The notes beneath the pieces are model-generated. The model saw only the letters and a program-made list of their open reading frames with translations, was not told where the DNA came from and did not search any database. Both the position numbers and the translations under genes were made by a program. From an uncultured Prevotellaceae bacterium (lineage in GTDB: Bacteria > Bacteroidota > Bacteroidia > Bacteroidales > Bacteroidaceae), in assembly GCA_945827465.1 (NCBI GenBank), contig CALZOH010000126.1, positions 1 to 9,416 of the forward strand: a DNA stretch of 9,416 nucleotides, in the 5' to 3' direction. Shown here in pieces: positions 1 through 6,329 of the stretch (the stretch's first letter is position 1; the number at the start of each line of letters is the position of its first letter).

Positions 1-125
1 TCAGGGCGTATGCGATACGCCCCTACAGTTTTTAGCGAAATACTTACACGAAATGATGCCATCCATCACCGCACCCCCAACAAATCAATGGTAAATATGT
101 TGGGGCGTATCGCATACGCCCTTCA
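1..125. repeat. Pair of inverted REP/BIME-like palindromes
   Basis: Two near-identical short palindromes lie in opposite orientation. The first (4-22) has arms GGGCGTAT and ATACGCCC around a GCG loop. The second (103-121) has the same arms around CGC, so each 19-mer is the exact reverse complement of the other. Similarity continues outwards for a few bases: when oriented alike, both have TGT(A/T)G before the palindrome and CCT..A after it. About 80 bp without a credible gene separates them. This arrangement matches bacterial REP pairs (BIMEs) or a small non-autonomous element with terminal inverted repeats. The window starts only 3 bases before the first copy, so the left boundary may be incomplete. 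The family assignment is inferred; the repeat structure is seen directly. Confidence 0.65.
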
Positions 126-208
126 CATGAGCGGACATGCCAGGCGATGGAACTGCTAAAATGGAATTGAAGGGAAAAACCTCGCCGCGCTCCGTGGCAA
201 ACAATTAA

Positions 209-231
209 CGGGCAGGGAATCTCCCCGCCCG
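209..231 (-). terminator. Probable rho-independent terminator of the nitroreductase gene
   Basis: A GC-rich hairpin has arms CGGGC-A-GGGA (209-218) and TCCC-C-GCCCG (222-231), with one A/C mismatch and a 3-nt loop. It lies 24 nt beyond the stop codon of the minus-strand nitroreductase gene. Read on the minus strand it is followed by TTAATTGTTT, a moderately T-rich run. The position and stem fit an intrinsic terminator. The imperfect T-tract leaves open that it is another dispersed palindrome of the adjacent repeat block. Confidence 0.5.
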
Positions 232-255
232 CTGTCAATGACTATTTAACCTAAC

Positions 256-891
256 CTATTTCTTTGGCCAACCTATCGGATGATTGATAAAAAGACGATG
301 ATGGCTTTGCAGACCTAACTCGCGGGTCAAAGTTTCGCGATCCATTGTGGCACGCGGCACGGTGCACAGGCCCAATGCTGTACATGCCAGACAAATGTTT
401 TCGGATACGTATCCGGCGTCAAGGGCTCCCATCTCGGCATCGGGCGAACGGAACTTGCTGAGGTCACTGACCAACACCAAACAAACGGGAGCTGTCTTTA
501 CAAAATCCTGTCGCGAAGCCACGCTCGCGCGCAAATCCTTGGAAGAAACACGGTCGAGGGCATGCTCATCGGGATTGTAACGATAGGCACCGTCGGCCCG
601 ACAAACATATACGCTGATGTCTTGCACATTCATGGCACTGGGCGCCGTAATGCGCTTTTCGGCCGGACGATTATAGCCGCAGGCAGCCCAAAGCAAGGTA
701 CTCAGCGTGGCGTCGGGAATGACCTTATCGGCATATTCACGTACCGAATGGCGGTTTTGCAACGCTTGCATCAATGTCATCTTTGAAGCCTTGCCGGCAT
801 TGGGCGCGGGCAAGCTGACGCGTGTTTGGGCCTCGGTACAGCTGCAGAGAGCCCAGACTAACAAAAGGAGAATCGTTTTATTCATCATCAT
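256..891 (-). CDS. Nitroreductase-family FMN protein with lipoprotein signal
   Basis: This is a 211-residue member of the nitroreductase superfamily, whose members are FMN-dependent NAD(P)H oxidoreductases or flavin-using dehydrogenases. The FMN-contact signature RHSVRE is at about residues 47-52. A second conserved loop, APSAMNVQDI, follows at about 83-92. The helix GYVSENICLACTALGL at about 160-175 matches the family's C-terminal FMN/dimer region, and the length is typical. The N-terminus (NKTILLLLVWALCSC) has a charged, hydrophobic profile ending in a usable lipobox (LCSC, lipidated Cys18), so a lipid-anchored periplasmic protein is predicted. That is unusual for a family that is mostly cytoplasmic. 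Three consecutive ATG codons form the start and the exact one is uncertain. The gene is transcribed away from the FAD oxidoreductase and ends in TAG before a hairpin. The substrate cannot be deduced. Confidence 0.88.
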   Translation of the reverse strand: MMMNKTILLLLVWALCSCTEAQTRVSLPAPNAGKASKMTLMQALQNRHSVREYADKVIPDATLSTLLWAACGYNRPAEKRITAPSAMNVQDISVYVCRADGAYRYNPDEHALDRVSSKDLRASVASRQDFVKTAPVCLVLVSDLSKFRSPDAEMGALDAGYVSENICLACTALGLCTVPRATMDRETLTRELGLQSHHRLFINHPIGWPKK

Positions 892-912
892 ACTTTATTG
901 AATTAATCCGGA

Positions 913-920
913 CAAAATTA
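913..920 (-). promoter_or_regulatory. Bacteroidota -7 box for the nitroreductase gene
   Basis: The minus strand reads TAATTTTG, an exact match to the Bacteroidota -7 consensus TAnnTTTG, 21 nt upstream of the first ATG of the nitroreductase gene. No convincing -33 TTTG/TTG element sits at the usual spacing; the nearest TTG candidates are about 11 and 24 nt away. The call therefore rests on the -7 box and its position. Confidence 0.4.
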
Positions 921-964
921 CGGATTTTCGACCAAAGATTTTTTCAACATTCCATATTTATGCT

Positions 965-972
965 TACTTTTG
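965..972 (+). promoter_or_regulatory. Bacteroidota -7 box for the FAD oxidoreductase/DUF4434 pair
   Basis: TACTTTTG matches TAnnTTTG exactly and lies 79 nt upstream of the ATG at 1052, followed by GCG as is common in this phylum. That would leave a leader of roughly 70 nt. A clear -33 element was not seen. Together with the minus-strand box at 913-920 it makes the 892-1051 gap a divergent promoter region. Confidence 0.45.
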
Positions 973-1051
973 CGAACGTTTGGCCAACTTGTTCCGCTTC
1001 AACAAGCGAACGCTGCGCCCCACACCATTTCCCTTTCAATCATCAAGGAAC

Positions 1052-2383
1052 ATGAAACGCCGTAAATTCATCCAAGAAGGCCTGCTGCTGGCAGGTGCGC
1101 TCACGCTGGGCCACCAAACGGTCCGGGGCAAGTCGAAGAAGAAGACCGCCACGCTGCACAAGGACTGCGTGGAAGAACCGGCCCGGCAGGTGCCCATTCT
1201 GCTCGAAAGCGACGTGCTGGTGGTGGGCGGCGGTCCGTCGGGCGTGGCAGCCGCCCTCTCGGCGGCACGCATGGGCATGAAGACCTGCCTGGTGGAGCGC
1301 TACAATCATTTGGGCGGTCTGTGGACCGGAGGTCTGGTGCTGCCGCTCAACTGCACCCACGGACTGAGTCAAGAGGCCCAACGCACCCAGGTGATTCACG
1401 GCATCAGCGGAGAAATCACAGACCGCCTGCGCCGGCTCAACATGGTCAGAGGCGAGGTGAACCCCCTCGTCGACCCCGAGGCCTGCAAATACGTACTTGA
1501 AAAAATGATGCAGGAAGCCGGCGTCACAGTGGTCTATCACGCATGGGCCGCCGGCGCCGTAATGGACGGCCGCACGATTCGGGGCATCTTTGCCGAAAGC
1601 AAGTCGGGACGTCGGGCCTTGCTGGCCAAAGTAGTCATCGACTGCACCGGCGACGGCGACGTGTTCCACTGGGCCGGCGAGAAATACCTCGAAGCCCGCT
1701 ACGCCATTGGCATGGAAGCCCGGCTGGGCGGAACCGACCGCGTCAACCACAACGCACCCGGCTACAAGCCGCACGGACTGGGAGCCCAGACGCCCATCCC
1801 CGGCGTAACGTGGCACTACATGTGGGGCGATGCCAAACAAGACGGGCTCGACGTGATGAACCTCTCGCGACTGCAACAGAAGTTCCGCCTGAAAATATGG
1901 GAAGACGTTGAGAAGCTGCGGCAGCAACCCGGTTACGAACAAGTATTCCTGCTCGACACGGCCTCACAGCTCGGCATACGCACCACCCGCATACTCAACG
2001 GTTGCTACCAGCTCACGCTGAAGGACACGATGACCTATCGGAACTTTGACGACTGCATCGGCGTAAGCGGAGCCTACACCACCATCAATTACGACGGACG
2101 CAAAGTGCCCGAAAAAGAACGCCCCTATTGGCAAATCCCCTACCGCGCCCTGCTGCCGCGCCACACCGACAACCTTCTGGTGGCCGGACGCTGCTTCAGC
2201 TACGAAGAAGCACTCACCGACGATGCCCGCGAAATAGGCACCTGCCTGGTGACCGGACAAGGAGCAGGCACGGCAGCCGCCCTCGCCGTAAAAGGAAACG
2301 ACGCCGTGAGAAATGTCAACACGGCCCAACTGAGAAGCGAACTGGAAGCACAAGGCGTTTGGTTCGACACCCACAACAAATAA
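1052..2383 (+). CDS. Tat-signal FAD-dependent oxidoreductase (FAD_oxidored type)
   Basis: This is a 443-residue flavoprotein of the FAD_oxidored (PF12831-like) type. After the leader, a Rossmann FAD-binding segment DVLVVGGGPSG (54-64) gives the GxGxxG dinucleotide motif, and the acidic residue ending the second strand is Glu82 (CLVE). DCTGDGDV (197-204) is the second FAD-contact region. The C-terminal FAD segment has DNLLVAGRCFS (373-383) and GTCLVTGQGAGTAAALAV (396-413). The N-terminus KRRKFIQ followed by a hydrophobic stretch is a twin-arginine signal, so folded, FAD-loaded export is predicted. I chose ATG 1052 because the Tat motif begins right there and AAGGA precedes it, although at only 2 nt; an in-frame TTG at 980 would place junk before the signal. 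The next gene starts 19 nt after the stop and also encodes a Tat-signal protein. Relatives often accompany carbohydrate-active enzymes in Bacteroidota. The substrate is unknown. GC content is high compared with the flanks. Confidence 0.88.
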   Translation: MKRRKFIQEGLLLAGALTLGHQTVRGKSKKKTATLHKDCVEEPARQVPILLESDVLVVGGGPSGVAAALSAARMGMKTCLVERYNHLGGLWTGGLVLPLNCTHGLSQEAQRTQVIHGISGEITDRLRRLNMVRGEVNPLVDPEACKYVLEKMMQEAGVTVVYHAWAAGAVMDGRTIRGIFAESKSGRRALLAKVVIDCTGDGDVFHWAGEKYLEARYAIGMEARLGGTDRVNHNAPGYKPHGLGAQTPIPGVTWHYMWGDAKQDGLDVMNLSRLQQKFRLKIWEDVEKLRQQPGYEQVFLLDTASQLGIRTTRILNGCYQLTLKDTMTYRNFDDCIGVSGAYTTINYDGRKVPEKERPYWQIPYRALLPRHTDNLLVAGRCFSYEEALTDDAREIGTCLVTGQGAGTAAALAVKGNDAVRNVNTAQLRSELEAQGVWFDTHNK

Positions 2384-2402
2384 TCATCATCAACCTAAAG
2401 AT

Positions 2403-3500
2403 ATGGATAGAAGAAAATTTTTAGAGAAAATGGCCGTAACCGGAGCAGCCACCCTGATGGGCCCCGCCCTGCTCCACGGCGAAACAGCAATGGCAGCCGC
2501 CCGGCAGCCCCAAACACCCGAACCCGCCACCAATGACTATTACGCCATACCCAAAGCACAAGGGCTAAAACTGACAGGAGCCTTCCTCGACGAAATCAGT
2601 CACGACATCCCACACCAGAACTGGGGACCGCGCGAATGGGAACAGGATTTCAAATACATGAAAGCCATCGGCATCGACACCGTGATAGTCATCCGCTCCG
2701 GTTATCGGAAATTCCTGACTTATCCCTCCGAATACCTGATGAAGAAGCGAGGAGCCTACGCTCCCAGCCTGGATTTGATAGAACTCTTCCTGACACTGAG
2801 CGACAAGTACGGCATGAAGTTCTACTTCGGCCTCTACGACTCCGGCCACTATTGGGACACGGGCGACATGAGCTGGGAACTCGAAGACAACAAATACGTG
2901 ATAGAAGAAGTTTGGAAACGTTACGGCAGCCGCCACAAGAGTTTTGGCGGATGGTATCTGAGCACGGAAATCAGCCGACAGACCAAAGGCGCCATCAACA
3001 CCTTCTACCAGATGGGCAAGATGTGCAAAGACATCTCCAACAACCTGCCCACCTTCATCTCACCCTGGATCGACGGCAAGAAAGCCGTGGCAGCCGCCTC
3101 GACCGACCTCAAGAAGAGCGACGCCGTGAGCGTTGAAGCCCACGAACGCGAATGGAACGAAATCTTCGACGGCATTCACAGCGTAGTCAACGCCGTAGCC
3201 TTTCAAGACGGACACATCGACTACGACGAACTGGACGCCTTCTTTCAAGTCAACAAGAAACTGGCCGACCGCTACGGCATGGAGTGCTGGACCAACGCCG
3301 AAACCTTCGACCGCGACATGCCCATCAAGTTCCTGCCCATCAAGTTCGACAAACTGCGCATGAAACTCGAAGCCGCCCAGCGTTGCCATTACGACAAGGC
3401 CATCACCTTTGAGTTCAGCCACTTCATGAGTCCGCAGTCGGCATACATTCAGGCGCACCATCTCTACGAACGATACAAAGAGTATTTTCAGATAAAATAA
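2403..3500 (+). CDS. DUF4434 family protein (TIM-barrel, glycoside-hydrolase-like), Tat signal
   Basis: This 365-residue protein looks like family DUF4434 (PF14488), predicted TIM-barrel glycoside-hydrolase-like proteins. Recognisable family segments are TGAFLDEISHDIPHQNWG (58-75), the strand IDTVIVIRSGYR (91-102), FYFGLYDSGHYW (140-151), GGWYLSTEIS (182-191) and FQDGH (267-271). Glu189 after a GGWY strand and Glu300 in CWTNAETFD sit where clan-A glycosidases place an acid/base and a nucleophile; Glu245 is another candidate. These roles are inference. The N-terminus DRRKFLEK plus a hydrophobic stretch is a twin-arginine signal with a plausible AMA cleavage site after residue 31. The 19-nt gap after the FAD oxidoreductase suggests cotranscription. 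The upstream sequence has only a weak purine-rich stretch as ribosome binding site. No polysaccharide-utilisation genes (SusC/SusD) are visible nearby, so the substrate stays open. Confidence 0.85.
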   Translation: MDRRKFLEKMAVTGAATLMGPALLHGETAMAAARQPQTPEPATNDYYAIPKAQGLKLTGAFLDEISHDIPHQNWGPREWEQDFKYMKAIGIDTVIVIRSGYRKFLTYPSEYLMKKRGAYAPSLDLIELFLTLSDKYGMKFYFGLYDSGHYWDTGDMSWELEDNKYVIEEVWKRYGSRHKSFGGWYLSTEISRQTKGAINTFYQMGKMCKDISNNLPTFISPWIDGKKAVAAASTDLKKSDAVSVEAHEREWNEIFDGIHSVVNAVAFQDGHIDYDELDAFFQVNKKLADRYGMECWTNAETFDRDMPIKFLPIKFDKLRMKLEAAQRCHYDKAITFEFSHFMSPQSAYIQAHHLYERYKEYFQIK

Positions 3501-3544
3501 GCGTTAAGAAAGTAGCCATAGAGGTTTATCTCTCAACTTTTTCT

Positions 3545-3552
3545 TACCTTTG
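3545..3552 (+). promoter_or_regulatory. Bacteroidota -7 box for the coaX operon
   Basis: TACCTTTG matches TAnnTTTG exactly and is followed by GCG. It lies 18 nt before the GTG start of coaX, which implies a leader of only about a dozen nucleotides. A convincing -33 TTG was not found at normal spacing. It sits in the 70-bp gap after the DUF4434 gene and separates the accessory pair from the housekeeping operon. Confidence 0.5.
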
Positions 3553-3570
3553 CGCACAAATTAGCCAAAA

Positions 3571-4314
3571 GTGAACCTAATCATTGACATAGGGAACTCG
3601 ACCGCCAAGTATTCAACATTCGACGCAGAAGGGAATTGCGTCACACAGTTGGAAGGGGGACGAGACGATGCGCAACCCTTGCAGCAATTGCTCGGAACCG
3701 GAGACATCACACGCGCCATCCTCTCTTCGGTGTCAGAAACAGCCGAACCGCTTACTTCTCTGCTGAAGACGATGAACCCCACACCGCTCCGACTAAGCGA
3801 AAGCACTCCCCTACCCGTCAAGAACGGCTACGGATCACCCCACACCCTGGGGCCCGATCGCATCGCAGCCGTAGTGGGAGCCAGACAACACTTCCCCGAA
3901 AGTCACGTCCTGGTCATTGATATGGGCACTTGCATCACCTACGACCTGCTCACTGCCGATGGCATTTATCGCGGAGGCAACATTGCCCCCGGAATGAAGA
4001 TGAGATTCAGTGCCATGCACGAGCACACTGCCCGACTGCCACGCGTTGAATACAACGGGAAGTGGCCCGGCTTGATGGGGTGTTCCACCCACGAGGCACT
4101 AACGGGAGGAGTGATGTGGGGCATACGCGCCGAAATAGAACTCTACCTGCAATTCCTCGACAAACGCTGGATAGAGATGAGAACGATTCTCACCGGCGGC
4201 GACAGCCACATTTTCTACACTGAATTAAAGAAAGATTATCCTCGCATGACCCTTGACGAACAACTTGTGGCACGCGGATTAAACTGCATATTGGAATACA
4301 ATGACAAAATATAA
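3571..4314 (+). CDS. coaX: Type III pantothenate kinase
   Basis: This enzyme phosphorylates pantothenate with ATP, the first committed step of coenzyme A synthesis, in the cytoplasm. The 247 residues carry the type III (ASKHA-fold) signatures. IDIGNSTAKYS (5-15) is the phosphate-binding motif. GSPHTLGPDR (88-97) contains the expected catalytic Asp96. VIDMGTCITYDLL (115-127) is the second nucleotide motif. GGNIAPG (135-141) and ARLPRV (154-159) lie in the substrate region, and ILTGGD (206-211) is the adenosine-side loop. Length is normal and no key residue appears missing. The start is GTG, chosen because the first motif begins five residues later and no ATG precedes it; there is no Shine-Dalgarno sequence. 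The reading frame overlaps the next gene by 14 nt, suggesting translational coupling. Unlike types I and II, type III kinases are not feedback-inhibited by CoA (family knowledge). Confidence 0.95.
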   Translation: MNLIIDIGNSTAKYSTFDAEGNCVTQLEGGRDDAQPLQQLLGTGDITRAILSSVSETAEPLTSLLKTMNPTPLRLSESTPLPVKNGYGSPHTLGPDRIAAVVGARQHFPESHVLVIDMGTCITYDLLTADGIYRGGNIAPGMKMRFSAMHEHTARLPRVEYNGKWPGLMGCSTHEALTGGVMWGIRAEIELYLQFLDKRWIEMRTILTGGDSHIFYTELKKDYPRMTLDEQLVARGLNCILEYNDKI

Positions 4315-5620
4315 ACTACTGATTGCGCTCATCGTGACCGTAACAACTTGTTGCCACCGCCTGCAGGCACAAACGAGCGGAAACAATTCACCCTACTCAC
4401 GCTACGGCATCGGGACACTGGCCGACGAAGCACAAGGATTTAATAAAGGTATGGCCGGAGTAGGCCTCGGCATGAGCGGGCCCAACCTGCTGAACCACCA
4501 AAACCCCGCTTCGTATGCCGCCATAGACTCCTTGACCATGATTTTCGACATCGGAGCCTCATTCAATACAGCCCACATGACATACAACGGTAGCAGCGTT
4601 AATCCGCAGAACACCACCCTTGACTATGTACAGGCAGGCTTCAGACTTTTCAAAGGCTTGGGATTGTCACTCGGTATGCGCCCGTTCTCGGTAGTCGGTT
4701 ACAACTTCAATAGCTCGCGCACCATGGAAGACATCGACGGTTACGGCGAAAAGACCAACACAGCCACCTATCTGGGCGAAGGAGGTCTGCATTTAGCATA
4801 TATTGGATTAGGCTGGGCACCGGTCAAGAACTTTGCCATTGGTGCCAACGTCAGCTACCTTTGGGGCGACTACAGCCACGCGTCGAACATATCGTTCAGC
4901 GAAAGCAACATCCAATCGCTCTATCGTAGCTACACCGGGAACATCAATACCTGGTTGCTCGACTGGGGACTGCAATACACCTACCCTATCAATAAAGACA
5001 ATCAGATTACGGCCGGAGTCACACTCGGTATCGGACATCAGATTGACCAACAAGCCGTCTTTATCAACCAAAAACGAACTACCAGTTCGGTAGTCGGTGC
5101 CGACACCACAAATATTGGGAAAGCCTACGAAATCCCCTGGTCGTATGGCATCGGTGCAGCTTGGAACCACAAAGACCGTTGGGTCGTAGGCATTGATTAC
5201 ACATGCCAAATGTGGCAAGACTGTCGTTTCCCCCGATTGGAGGATGAAGGCGGAAGCCAAGTATATAAAGTGGGCACCAACAGTTTTTCAAACCGCCACA
5301 AAGTGACCATTGGCGGACAATACACCCCGAACCCACAGGGTTATCGCATGCGTGACCATATCAACTACCGTTTCGGTGTATCGTATGCTACTCCTTACTT
5401 CAAGATGTACAATCAGGACGGACCGAAAAACTATTTGGCCAGCCTCGGCGTAAGCATTCCTATCACCAACAGATACAACAATAGTTCTTCCATCAATATT
5501 TCGACCCAATACGAACACGTTTCTCCCTCGAACGACAATCTGATTAAGGAAGATTATTTCCGTCTGTGCGTCGGACTGACGTTCAACGCCACCTGGTTTA
5601 ATAAGTGGAAGTTTGAATGA
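4301..5620 (+). CDS. Outer-membrane beta-barrel protein, FadL-like N-terminus
   Basis: This 439-residue protein has a signal peptide (hydrophobic LLIALIVTVTT, probable cleavage after LQA at residue 23). The mature N-terminus NNSPYSRYGIGTL (28-40) is a motif I associate with Bacteroidota outer-membrane proteins. The stretch FNKGMAGVGLGM followed by LLNHQNPASYAAIDS (about 47-76) resembles the start of FadL-type barrels. The rest alternates aromatic and small or polar residues with turns rich in Asn, Asp and Gly, as in beta-barrels. It ends in NKWKFE with an aromatic near the terminus, consistent with BAM-dependent insertion. It overlaps coaX by 14 nt and lptC by an ATGA, so it is likely an operon member. 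The function is unknown; transport of a hydrophobic compound or a structural role are both possible. No specific gene name is warranted. Confidence 0.8.
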   Translation: MTKYKLLIALIVTVTTCCHRLQAQTSGNNSPYSRYGIGTLADEAQGFNKGMAGVGLGMSGPNLLNHQNPASYAAIDSLTMIFDIGASFNTAHMTYNGSSVNPQNTTLDYVQAGFRLFKGLGLSLGMRPFSVVGYNFNSSRTMEDIDGYGEKTNTATYLGEGGLHLAYIGLGWAPVKNFAIGANVSYLWGDYSHASNISFSESNIQSLYRSYTGNINTWLLDWGLQYTYPINKDNQITAGVTLGIGHQIDQQAVFINQKRTTSSVVGADTTNIGKAYEIPWSYGIGAAWNHKDRWVVGIDYTCQMWQDCRFPRLEDEGGSQVYKVGTNSFSNRHKVTIGGQYTPNPQGYRMRDHINYRFGVSYATPYFKMYNQDGPKNYLASLGVSIPITNRYNNSSSINISTQYEHVSPSNDNLIKEDYFRLCVGLTFNATWFNKWKFE

Positions 5621-6315
5621 GACAGTTGCCTCTGCTGACCGTTGTTTGTACACTGCTGACCCTGATTGCTTCGTGCAACTCCGACAAGCCACCCATTGCA
5701 CCGGCGGTGGAGTTACGCGACTCCATTCCAGCAATGACCACATACGGTGTCAGCAAGTTGATCTCCGACTCGGGAGTCATCCGCTATAAACTTATTGCCG
5801 AAGAATGGAAGGTGTACGACCGCACCAATCCGCCTCGGCAGACCTTCAACAAAGGACTGCTCATGGAGAAATTCAATGAACAGTTCCACATTCAGATGTT
5901 CATCACTGCCGATACGGCTTACTGGTACAACCAAAATCTCTGGGAACTGCGCGGACGCGTCACCGTATGGAACGAAGACGGTGTCAGATTCCGTTCCGAA
6001 CTATTATACTGGGACATGAACCGACACGAATTCTATTCTAACAAGTATTCCCACCTCATCACCCCCGATCGCGAAGTAAAAGGGCATAGTTTCCGCTCCA
6101 ACGAGCAAATGACCCTCTACGAAGTCAACATCTCTCAGGCAGCCTTCCCTCTGCCCGAAAGTGCCAACAACGATAATGATAACGCTGAAGTCGACACCAC
6201 ACAGACTGTCGTCGAAACGAAAGAGCCACCCGTGCTGACGGCAGAACCCAAGAAATCGGTAAGAACACCGGTTGAACCCGGTGACTCCCTACCACCTAAT
6301 GGACATTTTAAATAA
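5617..6315 (+). CDS. lptC: LptC-family LPS export protein (lipoprotein form)
   Basis: This is a probable LptC, the periplasmic partner of the LptBFG ABC transporter that passes lipopolysaccharide towards LptA/LptD. The 232 residues start with a signal peptide ending in lipobox IASC (Cys20), so a lipid anchor is predicted instead of the transmembrane helix of E. coli LptC. Residues about 40-175 carry the LptC-like beta-jellyroll pattern: GVIRYKLIAEEWKVYD, the short strands ADTAYWYNQNLWELRGRV and FRSELLYWDMNRHEFYSNK, and VKGHSFRSNEQMTLYEV. This series resembles LptC/OstA domains. The last 55 residues are a low-complexity tail rich in Asp, Asn, Pro and Thr, probably disordered. The ATG overlaps the preceding stop as ATGA. 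The CNNM-like gene begins 14 nt after the stop. Assignment rests on pattern and context. Confidence 0.82.
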   Translation: MRQLPLLTVVCTLLTLIASCNSDKPPIAPAVELRDSIPAMTTYGVSKLISDSGVIRYKLIAEEWKVYDRTNPPRQTFNKGLLMEKFNEQFHIQMFITADTAYWYNQNLWELRGRVTVWNEDGVRFRSELLYWDMNRHEFYSNKYSHLITPDREVKGHSFRSNEQMTLYEVNISQAAFPLPESANNDNDNAEVDTTQTVVETKEPPVLTAEPKKSVRTPVEPGDSLPPNGHFK

Positions 6316-6329
6316 GACATCATATTCAA

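Noticed and set aside
44..238. A 64-codon minus-strand open frame in the left intergenic block
   Set aside because: It runs through the second palindrome and the 209-231 hairpin, has no ribosome binding site, and its protein shows no domain-like pattern. It is better explained as repeat DNA.
980..1051. An upstream in-frame TTG start for the FAD oxidoreductase
   Set aside because: It would add 24 residues in front of a well-formed twin-arginine leader and lies only about 8 nt after the -7 box. ATG 1052 fits better.
1043..1942. A 299-codon open frame on the minus strand opposite the FAD oxidoreductase gene
   Set aside because: It lies wholly antisense to a gene with clear FAD motifs and a Tat leader, in GC-rich DNA where stop codons are rare. 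Its predicted protein shows no recognisable motif.
3520..3540. Small AGAG/CTCT hairpin followed by a few T residues after the DUF4434 gene
   Set aside because: The stem has only four base pairs and is AT-rich around the loop, too weak to call an intrinsic terminator.
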